From assembly GCA_913773825.1 (NCBI GenBank), contig CAJYHH010001009.1, positions 1 to 5,458 of the forward strand: DNA of 5,458 bases. The letters are read 5' to 3'. Shown here piece after piece: positions 1 to 5,457 of this stretch (its first letter is position 1; the number at the start of each line of letters is the position of its first letter). The translations under genes were made by a program, and so were the position numbers. This DNA comes from Candidatus Sericytochromatia bacterium. Lineage in GTDB: Bacteria > Cyanobacteriota > Sericytochromatia > UBA7694. The notes beneath the pieces are model-generated. The model was not told the DNA's origin. It saw nothing but the letters and a program-made list of their open reading frames with translations, and did not search any database.

Positions 1-2
1 GT

Positions 3-248
3 CCGATTGAAAACGCGCCTGAAACCCGCACCCAGAGCCTGCACAACCCCAGCGCCAAAGATCATGCCGATGATCACTTTGATAACTGGCGCGAAGATCT
101 GCACCACGAGACCGCCTCACAGGCCGAATGGTCAAGCACTGAAAGCCTTCCCAACACCCACAATCAGCTCAGCCAGACGCTTGAAGAGAGTCTGCCCTCA
201 GTCCCGGACAATAGCGGCAGTGAGCCCGTTGAAGACAGCGAGAAATAG
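3..248 (+). CDS. C-terminal fragment of unknown protein, acidic hydrophilic tail
   Basis: An open frame enters from the left edge and runs 81 codons to a TAG stop at 246-248; its start lies outside the window. The visible residues are strongly hydrophilic, rich in Glu, Asp, Ser, Asn, Gln, His and Pro, with no hydrophobic helix and no motif I recognise. It ends in an acidic stretch (EPVEDSEK). This looks like an intrinsically disordered C-terminal tail rather than a folded domain. The frame is preferred over the overlapping frame at 7-273 because that one gives an Arg/Pro/Thr-rich, low-quality translation and runs close to the following hairpin. A terminator-like hairpin about 30 bases after the stop supports a real gene end here. 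The function cannot be stated. Confidence 0.6.
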   Translation, partial: PIENAPETRTQSLHNPSAKDHADDHFDNWREDLHHETASQAEWSSTESLPNTHNQLSQTLEESLPSVPDNSGSEPVEDSEK

Positions 249-277
249 CTGGGTGCTGGTAAGGTCAGCCTAAAGGA

Positions 278-307
278 AAAGCCTGAGAGATGAATCTCTC
301 AGGCTTT
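278..307. terminator. Bidirectional rho-independent terminator
   Basis: A perfect 13-bp inverted repeat, AAAGCCTGAGAGA / TCTCTCAGGCTTT, is separated by a TGAA tetraloop. It lies between the end of the left partial gene (+) and the end of the aldo-keto reductase gene (-). The A-run on one arm and T-run on the other, with further Ts on both sides (TTTGTGTATTGGGTTT on +, TTTTCCTTT on -), suit termination in both directions. The U-tracts are short, so efficiency is uncertain. Confidence 0.75.
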
Positions 308-362
308 GTGTATTGGGTTTCTGGGTACAAGCAAGCCGATACAGGCTACTCGCCCTTTTTTC

Positions 363-1358
363 TTAGCCCCTAAAATCCTGTTCAGCTTCGGGTTTGTTCT
401 GCAGAATGCCTTCGAGTTTTTCCATCACGTCTGGCGTGAGCAGGGCAACAGCATCCAGGGCTTTCATATTCTGAACAACCTGTTCAGGTTTTGAAGCACC
501 GGTAATAACCGTGCTGACGTTGGGATTTTTTAAACACCAGGCCAGCGCCATTTCCGCCATTGAAATGCCGAGTTCTTTGGCCACACCAGACATCTGGCGG
601 ACTTTTTCGACACGGTCACGACCACGCTCACTTTCGAGCATTTTGCGCAGCCATTCAAAGCCAGGGGTATCCATACGGCTACCAGCCGGGATGCCATCAC
701 TGTATTTACCAGTCAGCACACCACTGGCCAGCGGGCTCCAGATGGTGGTACCCAGACCGTGTTCGCGATACAGCGGTGCGTATTCTTTTTCAAAGCGCTC
801 ACGGTGGAACATATTGTATTCAGGTTGTTCCATCGTCGGCGCAATTAAGTGCTCACGGCGCGCAATCGCGTAAGCTTCCTGTAATTGCAGGGCTGACCAC
901 TCGCTGGTGCCCCAGTAAAACGCTTTGCCCTGGTTGATAATATGCGTCATGGCACGCACGGTTTCTTCAATTGGGGTATGAATATCCGGACGATGACAAA
1001 ACAGCAGATCCACATAATCGAGCTGCATGCGCTCAAGCGACGCATCAATGCCCTCAAGCAGATGTTTACGGGACAAACCGCGATCGTTAGGCCCTTTGCC
1101 ACCCCAGAAGAGTTTAGTTGAAATAACCAGATCAGAACGCTTCCAGCCGGCTTTTTTAAAGGCTTCACCCATGATGATCTCAGACTGACCATCTGCGTAG
1201 ACTTCAGCATTGTCGAAAAAATTAACGCCAGCATCATAAGCCTGCTTCATACAATCCAGCGCAACATCAACGTTCATTTGATTGCCAAAGGTCACCCAAG
1301 AACCAAAAGACAGGGCTGAAACTTTTAGACCAGAACGGCCAAGATAACGATATTCCAC
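363..1358 (-). CDS. Kv-beta-like (AKR6-type) NAD(P)H-dependent aldo-keto reductase
   Basis: This predicted cytosolic oxidoreductase has 331 residues, the normal length for the family, and a (beta/alpha)8 barrel. The catalytic residues are D49 and Y54 (in FFDNAEVY), K82 (ISTKLFWGGK) and H122 (CHRPD). Stretches recalled from the voltage-gated K+ channel beta subunits are conserved: WVTFG near 21-25, GLSRKH at 94-99, EETVRAMTH at 131-139, WGTSEWS at 149-155, WSPLASGVLTGKY at 207-219, and the cofactor-binding end GASKPEQVVQN at 287-297. Animal Kv-beta has Asn at the H122 position, whereas His is the classical AKR residue. The start is GTG, chosen because GGAGG sits 6 bases upstream and translation from it begins exactly at the family N-terminus (MEYRYLG). 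It is probably transcribed alone from the divergent region to its right and stopped by the hairpin at 278-307. The family reduces aldehydes and ketones; the natural substrate is unknown. YghZ (AKR14) is a related but less similar alternative. Confidence 0.93.
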   Translation of the reverse strand: MEYRYLGRSGLKVSALSFGSWVTFGNQMNVDVALDCMKQAYDAGVNFFDNAEVYADGQSEIIMGEAFKKAGWKRSDLVISTKLFWGGKGPNDRGLSRKHLLEGIDASLERMQLDYVDLLFCHRPDIHTPIEETVRAMTHIINQGKAFYWGTSEWSALQLQEAYAIARREHLIAPTMEQPEYNMFHRERFEKEYAPLYREHGLGTTIWSPLASGVLTGKYSDGIPAGSRMDTPGFEWLRKMLESERGRDRVEKVRQMSGVAKELGISMAEMALAWCLKNPNVSTVITGASKPEQVVQNMKALDAVALLTPDVMEKLEGILQNKPEAEQDFRG

Positions 1359-1363
1359 GATTG

Positions 1364-1368
1364 TCCTC
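1364..1368 (-). promoter_or_regulatory. Shine-Dalgarno site fixing the GTG start of the aldo-keto reductase
   Basis: GGAGG on the minus strand lies 6 bases before the GTG at 1356-1358. A nearby upstream ATG is out of frame, so this site decides the start. Confidence 0.75.
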
Positions 1369-1405
1369 CACTCATTAAAAAATGATTGATTAAAGATTTG
1401 TGGGC

Positions 1406-1434
1406 ATTGTAGTACAGCTACACATCCTCACCAA
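1406..1434 (-). promoter_or_regulatory. Candidate sigma70 promoter of the aldo-keto reductase gene
   Basis: On the minus strand TTGGTG (1429-1434) and TACAAT (1406-1411) are separated by 17 bp. The -10 matches the consensus at 5 of 6 bases and the -35 at 3 of 6. Transcription would start near 1399, giving a leader of about 40 bases. This is inferred from sequence only. Confidence 0.5.
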
Positions 1435-1438
1435 GGGC

Positions 1439-1452
1439 CCCTTAACTAAGGG
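1439..1452. promoter_or_regulatory. Candidate operator: 14-bp dyad in the divergent region
   Basis: CCCTTA-AC-TAAGGG is a perfect inverted repeat with 6-bp arms. It lies 4 bp upstream of the proposed -35 of the aldo-keto reductase promoter, with its centre near -46 from the predicted start, a common activator position. An adjacent AAGGG (1433-1437) also pairs with CCCTT (1439-1443), so the half-site appears three times in alternating orientation. No regulator is encoded nearby, and the binding protein is unknown. Confidence 0.35.
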
Positions 1453-1506
1453 TCATAAAAAACCCATAAAATCCCCTAAATGTTTTACAGATGAAATTAA
1501 CCATTC

Positions 1507-1551
1507 TTTACTGTCCTCTTAAGCAAGAGATAATCATTTAACTGCGATAAT
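1507..1551 (+). promoter_or_regulatory. Candidate promoter(s) of the HEAT-repeat gene
   Basis: Two overlapping candidates are visible. One is TTTACT (1507-1512), 16 bp, then GATAAT (1529-1534). The other is an extended -10, TGCGATAAT (1543-1551), with no good -35. AT-rich sequence upstream could act as an UP element. Either would give a short leader into the AAGGAG site at 1570-1575. Confidence 0.4.
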
Positions 1552-1580
1552 AAGACATCGCCCTCCAGCAAGGAGCCTGC

Positions 1581-2435
1581 ATGTTGCCAAGCGCCGCAGC
1601 CGCCACCCATTTCCTCTGCCAACCCATTCGCCCCCTGACCTCCCGCACCTCTTTTTTGGCGCCACAGGGCTTATTAGGCCGTCCTTCCTGGACTCAGAGC
1701 ACCCATGATCCCAATTTGCTCGAGCAGGCAGAAGTCAGCAGCGGCCCTGCCAGCGATACCCTGACTTATCTTTGGAAATTACTCGAGCGCAGTGAAACCG
1801 CCTCTCGCCGTGTGGCCCTGATCCTGCAGATTGGCCGTACCCCAGGCTCAATCAGTCTGCTTGAACATTTAAGCCATCAGCGCCTGGGTGAAGAAGAAAC
1901 CTTAGCCCTGATCGAAGCGCTCTCGCGCCATCCTGACCCTCATCAACTGCCTGTGCTGCAAAGCATGTATAAGCGTTATTGGTCCCAAGCTCGTTACCAG
2001 CAGGAGATTATTCTGGCAGCAGGCCGCACCCAGTCAGAAGCCAGCTTATTGTTTTTGCGCGAGATTTACAGCAGTGCCTGGCATCAGCATGAATACCGCC
2101 AAAGCGTGATTCGGGCATTGGGCTTTCACGGCCGGGCCGAAGCAGTCGCCATGTTAGTTGAAATATCAGATAAATACCCCAGTGATTTCAAAATTCAGCG
2201 CGCGATTATCCGGGCCCTGGGCTACAGCCATTGTGCGTCTTCAGCCCGGATGTTAAATCAACTGCTTGAGCGTTACCCCCAGCTCGAAATGCGCCAGTTA
2301 ACCTATCGCGCCCTGGCCGCCACAGCTTCTGACACCGCTGTTGAAATTCTGCGAAACTGCCTCAAACTCGCCAAAGAAAAAGACGAGCGTGATGTTCTGC
2401 AGTCAGCCCTCAAACGCGCTTACCGCGAAGACTAG
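1581..2435 (+). CDS. HEAT-like repeat protein, probable protein-binding scaffold
   Basis: This 284-residue protein has an N-terminal segment of about 60 residues that is Pro/Ser/Thr/Ala-rich and looks unstructured, followed by paired amphipathic helices repeating every 31-34 residues. I place the repeats at roughly 72-100, 104-134, 137-168, 170-200, 203-233 and 235-265, with a last helix at 268-281. The best-conserved pattern is helix A ending in IRALG (177-181, 209-213), a short turn, then helix B (AVAMLVEIS, ARMLNQLLE). Such alpha-solenoids (HEAT / PBS-lyase-like) normally bind other proteins; no catalytic motif is visible. No clear signal peptide or membrane span is seen, so a cytoplasmic location is likely. 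The start follows AAGGAG by 5 bases, and the next Met is at residue 130, which supports it. It is divergent from the reductase and upstream of, but probably not co-transcribed with, the serpin. Its partner is unknown. Confidence 0.82.
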   Translation: MLPSAAAATHFLCQPIRPLTSRTSFLAPQGLLGRPSWTQSTHDPNLLEQAEVSSGPASDTLTYLWKLLERSETASRRVALILQIGRTPGSISLLEHLSHQRLGEEETLALIEALSRHPDPHQLPVLQSMYKRYWSQARYQQEIILAAGRTQSEASLLFLREIYSSAWHQHEYRQSVIRALGFHGRAEAVAMLVEISDKYPSDFKIQRAIIRALGYSHCASSARMLNQLLERYPQLEMRQLTYRALAATASDTAVEILRNCLKLAKEKDERDVLQSALKRAYRED

Positions 2436-2511
2436 AGCTTTACACAGCCTCTGACCTTTTACATTCCAACTGTTTTTACAAAACTCAATATTTTGTCATC
2501 TTTTTGGACGA

Positions 2512-2540
2512 CATACATTTCAAATGGGTTTTGATATACT
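2512..2540 (+). promoter_or_regulatory. Extended -10 promoter of the serpin gene
   Basis: TATACT at 2535-2540 is preceded by TGA, giving the extended -10 form TGnTATACT, with a weak -35 (CATACA, 2512-2517) at 17 bp spacing. A small dyad CATTT-C-AAATG (2516-2526) overlaps the -35 end and the spacer and could be an operator. The gene therefore probably has its own promoter. Confidence 0.55.
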
Positions 2541-2599
2541 CCTGAAAATTCAGTCTTTTACAGATTGGGATTAACAAAACAGGCTTTAAGGGAATTGTC

Positions 2600-4024
2600 A
2601 TGCTAAAGCAACACGTATTCAACCCAATCATCATGACCAGCTTAAGTATTTTGCTCAGTTGCCAGAGCGTTCAACAATCACCAAACAAGCTTGTCCCAAC
2701 CCCGACTATGCTGCAGCAAAGTCCATCCCCTTCTCCCCAGCTGATTAAAACCCTGAGTGACGATAACGCTTTTCCAGTAACCAAACCGCCTAGTCCAGGA
2801 GAGTTAAAAGAGCTTCTCGACAGCGGTTTGGTGGCCAAATACAATGAAATGGGCTTTAAACTCTTTAAATCGATTTTTGCTAAAGAAGGCTTAAAGCAAA
2901 ATATTATGATCTCACCACTGAGTATCATGCTTGCCTTGGGAATGGTTTACAATGGCGCCAGTGGCGAAACAAAAGCTGAAATGGCTCGCGTTTTTGCAGT
3001 TGAAGACATCGACATCGAAGAGTTCAACCGTTTGAGTAATCTGCTCTGGCGAAGTCTGGTTCAAAATCAGGATGATGTGAAAGTCAAGATCGCCAACTCA
3101 CTTTGGCTTGATCTTAATGGAACTCTAAAGTCCAGCTTTGTTGAAGTTAACCGCAACACCTATCAGGCTCAACTCAGCCAACTCGATTTTTATAAACAGC
3201 CTGAATTAGCAGCAAAGGCTATTAATGACTGGGCTGAAAAGCGAACTAATGGTTTGATTAAAAAATTGTTAACAAAACAAGATGTTCAAGAGGCGCTTTT
3301 GGTGCTGGTCAACACAGTCTATTTTAAAACCAATTGGAGTAAAGTTTTCGATACCCAAAACACTCAAGCAGCTTCTTTTGAATTGTTGAACGGGACGGTG
3401 ATTCATCACCCAATGATGCCACAAACAAATCAATTTTCTTATCTTAAAAAGGCAAATGGTACAGAGGTTTTAACTAAGGAATATGAAACTCATTTAACAT
3501 CCGAAGAGGAACGTCTCATCAATCCCGATCGCTCTTGGGAAATTAGATATGCAATGACGTGGATTCTGCCGCAAACAGGCAACCAAATCACGCAGGAAGT
3601 AAATGGTCTTAATCAGGAAGCTTGGCAAAATTTAAAAGATAGGCTTGAAAAAAGTGTTCAATATGGAAAAATACTCATTCCTAAATTTCAAGCCAGTTAT
3701 AAAGGAAATTTGACTGGTTATCTCTCTGAACTGGGTATGGAAAAGTTATTTGATCCAGAAAAAGCAACCTTGAATAACATGACCAGTGGTAGAGCCTTTG
3801 TATCTACAGTTATTCATGAGACCAAAATTGATCTAAATGAAAAAGGTACTGAAGCAGCAGCTGCAACCGCGGTGGTTATTCACCTTCCGTCGGCTCCTAC
3901 AGTCACGTTTGAATTTAAAGCTGACCATCCTTTTATCTATCTGATTCATGACGCCAAAACCGGAGCTATTTTATTTATTGGCAGCCTGATCAATCCTGCA
4001 GCCTCTGAAACGAATGGGAATTAG
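2600..4024 (+). CDS. Lipoprotein serpin (serine/cysteine protease inhibitor family)
   Basis: The protein has 474 residues: a type II signal peptide with lipobox-like LLSC (lipidated Cys21), a Pro/Ser/Gln-rich tether (about 22-70), then a complete serpin fold (about 78-467). Family marks include NIMISPLSIMLALGMVYNGA (101-120), NTVYFKTNW (238-246), hinge NEKGTEAAAATAVV (413-426) and signature FKADHPFIYLI (439-449). Alanines at P12-P9 and Thr at P14 and P8 suggest an inhibitory serpin able to insert its loop, trapping a protease in a suicide complex. Counting from the hinge, in the same register as antithrombin, puts Pro430 at P1 and Ser431 at P1', an unusual target site. Residues about 296-316 are a charged insertion absent from typical serpins. 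The start is supported by AAGGGA 6 bases upstream and by the signal peptide. The coding sequence is visibly more AT-rich than its neighbours, so acquisition by transfer is possible. It probably sits at the envelope or cell surface; the target protease is unknown. Confidence 0.93.
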   Translation: MLKQHVFNPIIMTSLSILLSCQSVQQSPNKLVPTPTMLQQSPSPSPQLIKTLSDDNAFPVTKPPSPGELKELLDSGLVAKYNEMGFKLFKSIFAKEGLKQNIMISPLSIMLALGMVYNGASGETKAEMARVFAVEDIDIEEFNRLSNLLWRSLVQNQDDVKVKIANSLWLDLNGTLKSSFVEVNRNTYQAQLSQLDFYKQPELAAKAINDWAEKRTNGLIKKLLTKQDVQEALLVLVNTVYFKTNWSKVFDTQNTQAASFELLNGTVIHHPMMPQTNQFSYLKKANGTEVLTKEYETHLTSEEERLINPDRSWEIRYAMTWILPQTGNQITQEVNGLNQEAWQNLKDRLEKSVQYGKILIPKFQASYKGNLTGYLSELGMEKLFDPEKATLNNMTSGRAFVSTVIHETKIDLNEKGTEAAAATAVVIHLPSAPTVTFEFKADHPFIYLIHDAKTGAILFIGSLINPAASETNGN

Positions 4025-4028
4025 AGCG

Positions 4029-4793
4029 TTAAGAATTCTCTGTGAGCCTGATATTGCTAAACGAGCTGCCCAGACGGTTTTTAAGTGAGCTCAGACTGAT
4101 CATTGGCTCTGCTCCAGCTTCAGTCTCAGCTTTGACTTCAATTACGCAGTCCCAGTAGTCAATAAAAGCTTCAAGCTCAGCGCAGGTGCGCCAGTTCTGC
4201 TCAGACTCTGGAATCGTTTCGGTATAAATCAAATCAGGATACTGCTGGGCATAACAGAGCTCACCAAAGACCCAAATCGGGCAAGCTGCACTTTCAGACA
4301 AAGCTTTAACTCGACGGGCCAATCCACCCCAGGGATCGTGAAGCTGGCGGCGCTGCAAAACATGCTCCCAGCCTGGTTCACAGGGAATTAAATCAGCCGG
4401 TTTTTCAATTAAAATCATTATCGGCTGAACCGCTTCGATCAAGACTTTTAACTCAGCTTCAAAGTCTTCCCAATAACGTGGATTTTCAACTTGTAACAAC
4501 CTGTCAGCCAGACCTACACTGCCAGGAACTGTAGCTTCAAGCCATTCCAGACTATTCATTCGCGAACGGGCAGTCAGCAATAAAACAGGTTTTTGATAAT
4601 CCTGAATCAGACCAGCCGCAATTTTTAAAGCCAGTTGCCATTCCTGGTGCTGGGCTGTGCCTGAAACTGTCGCAATCACTTCTTTGCGTGTAAATCCCAG
4701 GTCATCGCTGATACAGGCATTTAAAGCCGGTAAGGCCGTCAGCAGGTATGCATCCTCGCGAAACATACTGCTGCTGAATTTATTCAGTCCCAT
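4029..4793 (-). CDS. RecA-fold protein resembling the DnaB C-terminal domain, apparently lacking ATPase motifs
   Basis: This 254-residue protein has no assured family. Its order of segments resembles the ATPase domain of replicative DnaB helicases. TALPALNACISDDLGF (19-34) matches the TGxxxLDxxxxGL lead-in, and EVIATVSG (38-45) the strand before Walker A. KPVLLLTA (68-75) matches the strand normally ending SLEM, PIMILIEKPADLI (124-136) the Walker B strand, and LARRVKALSESAACPIWVFG (158-177) the helix-strand before SQL. LKNRLGSSFSNIRL (237-250) matches the KNRxGxxG end. The key residues are missing: SGTAQHQEW replaces GRPxxGKT, the catalytic Glu is lost (TAR for SLE), and GEL replaces SQL. I infer a pseudo-ATPase or regulatory paralogue. 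The DnaB N-terminal domain is absent. No strong ribosome site precedes the Met, so the start is tentative; Met10 is an alternative. It converges on the serpin gene with a 4-bp gap. Confidence 0.72.
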   Translation of the reverse strand: MGLNKFSSSMFREDAYLLTALPALNACISDDLGFTRKEVIATVSGTAQHQEWQLALKIAAGLIQDYQKPVLLLTARSRMNSLEWLEATVPGSVGLADRLLQVENPRYWEDFEAELKVLIEAVQPIMILIEKPADLIPCEPGWEHVLQRRQLHDPWGGLARRVKALSESAACPIWVFGELCYAQQYPDLIYTETIPESEQNWRTCAELEAFIDYWDCVIEVKAETEAGAEPMISLSSLKNRLGSSFSNIRLTENS

Positions 4794-4853
4794 TTTTCAG
4801 CTGATTTCTCTCAAGACTCTCAGTATTTAGTTAATTTGCCCCATAAACTGATC

Positions 4854-4881
4854 ATTATCTTGATAAATTGAATCAGCAAAA
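4854..4881 (-). promoter_or_regulatory. Weak candidate promoter for the DnaB-like gene
   Basis: GATAAT (4854-4859, minus strand) is a reasonable -10, but the hexamer 16 bp upstream (TTTTGC, 4876-4881) is a poor -35. It is the best candidate I see in the AT-rich 4794-4957 gap, which otherwise shows only a 10-bp self-complementary ATCGATCGAT at 4892-4901 and no small gene. Confidence 0.22.
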
Positions 4882-4957
4882 GGACTCATTAATCGATCGA
4901 TAGAGATATTTTAACATAAGAATCGCAAATTCAGTCATCATCTCAAAAACAGACAAG

Positions 4958-4996
4958 CCCAGACTGACAAACTTAAAAGGAGTTTGTCAGTCTGGG
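4958..4996 (-). terminator. Rho-independent terminator of the 97-aa gene
   Basis: A perfect 16-bp inverted repeat (CCCAGACTGACAAACT / AGTTTGTCAGTCTGGG) has a 7-base loop. On the minus strand it is followed by CTTGTCTGTTTTTG, a reasonable U-tract. It lies 44 bases after the stop of the 97-aa gene and would keep that transcript from running into the DnaB-like gene. Confidence 0.82.
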
Positions 4997-5040
4997 TCTT
5001 AAATCAGTCTAAAATCAGCTTGTGCTAAAACAAAAAAGAC

Positions 5041-5334
5041 TTATCTGGACTGAGGCTGATTAAAGGTCGAAGCTTCTTTCAGCGCTTTGAGGCTGGAGTC
5101 CATAGACATAGCAGAAGATTTAACCGCAGCCAGATCAGACTGCATGGCCTGCTGAGTTTTCATCATGTTCGCCATGGCGCTGGCAATCACTTTTAAACCG
5201 GGGTCAGAAGCCTGAGTCGGTGTCGCAGCGTTAAGAGGCTGCAGCAAGGCAACGGTACCGGTCATAACAGCCCCCATCATCAGGCCCGTCCAGAATTTAC
5301 GATCTTTGAGAGTGGATTTTGCAGAGTTGAACAT
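5041..5334 (-). CDS. Small protein with one N-terminal hydrophobic segment and a Met-rich helix
   Basis: This 97-residue protein of unknown family has a basic start (KSTLKDRK, 6-13), a hydrophobic stretch of about 18 residues (14-31), and then QPLNAATPTQA. This could be a signal peptide cut near Ala36, or an uncleaved anchor leaving the rest outside the cytoplasm. Residues 46-88 are predicted by eye to be one amphipathic helix or short coiled coil, rich in Ala, Ser, Lys and Met; 10 of the 97 residues are Met. The tail is polar (FNQPQSR). There are no catalytic motifs. A strong ribosome site (TAAGGAAGG, 7 bases before ATG) supports the start. It follows the upstream partial gene by 30 bases on the same strand, so the two are probably co-transcribed and end at the hairpin at 4958-4996. 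A role as a small envelope partner of the upstream product is only inference. Confidence 0.75.
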   Translation of the reverse strand: MFNSAKSTLKDRKFWTGLMMGAVMTGTVALLQPLNAATPTQASDPGLKVIASAMANMMKTQQAMQSDLAAVKSSAMSMDSSLKALKEASTFNQPQSR

Positions 5335-5341
5335 ATAGCAA

Positions 5342-5350
5342 CCTTCCTTA
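5342..5350 (-). promoter_or_regulatory. Strong Shine-Dalgarno site of the 97-aa gene
   Basis: TAAGGAAGG on the minus strand is 7 bases before the ATG at 5332-5334. It is the purine-richest ribosome site in the window and fixes this start. Confidence 0.7.
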
Positions 5351-5356
5351 AATAAT

Positions 5357-5368
5357 CTGAGCGCTCAG
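5357..5368. repeat. 12-bp perfect palindrome between two minus-strand genes
   Basis: CTGAGCGCTCAG is fully self-complementary. It overlaps the stop codon of the right-edge partial gene (5365-5367) and lies just before the ribosome site of the 97-aa gene. It could be an operator or form a small intercistronic hairpin. No good -10 fits downstream of it, so it is unlikely to mark a promoter itself. Confidence 0.35.
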
Positions 5369-5457
5369 TCAATGCTGCGGCCAAAATCAGCGAAGCGCAG
5401 CGTGTTTGCCTCTATCTTATACTTGGCCAGAACCTCGCGCAAGTTTTGCGTTGTGGT
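5365..5457 (-). CDS. C-terminal fragment of unknown protein at right edge
   Basis: A minus-strand frame enters from the right edge and ends in TGA at 5365-5367, giving 30 residues including LREVLAKYKIEANTLRFADF and ending GRSID. The composition looks like a folded protein, with an amphipathic helix then a strand. The opposite strand is also open from an ATG at 5372, but that reading is Arg-rich and has no ribosome site, so I prefer the minus-strand reading. The 30-base spacing to the next gene on the same strand suggests an operon. Too little is visible to name a family. Confidence 0.5.
   Translation of the reverse strand, partial: TTTQNLREVLAKYKIEANTLRFADFGRSID

Noticed and set aside
7..273. 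Open + strand frame with an ATG start
   Set aside because: It is Arg/Pro/Thr-rich, overlaps the better frame ending at 248, has no ribosome site and runs nearly into the terminator hairpin.
511..937. Two overlapping + strand open frames
   Set aside because: They lie opposite the well-supported aldo-keto reductase and give sequence unlike any protein family.
947..1237. Minus-strand open frame inside the reductase gene
   Set aside because: It is a shifted reading of the same strand; the reductase frame is intact throughout, so no frameshift is implied.
2478..2496. ACAAAA / TTTTGT inverted repeat after the HEAT-repeat gene, followed by CATCTTTTT
   Set aside because: The stem has a single G-C pair and would be too unstable to act as a terminator; it is probably chance in AT-rich spacer.
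2671..2928. Minus-strand open frame opposite the serpin N-terminus
   Set aside because: It is antisense to the signal peptide, tether and first serpin motif; there is no ribosome site or family likeness.
4892..4901. ATCGATCGAT palindrome
   Set aside because: It is a short repeat of GATC units with no promoter placement; it differs from the cyanobacterial HIP1 octamer GCGATCGC.
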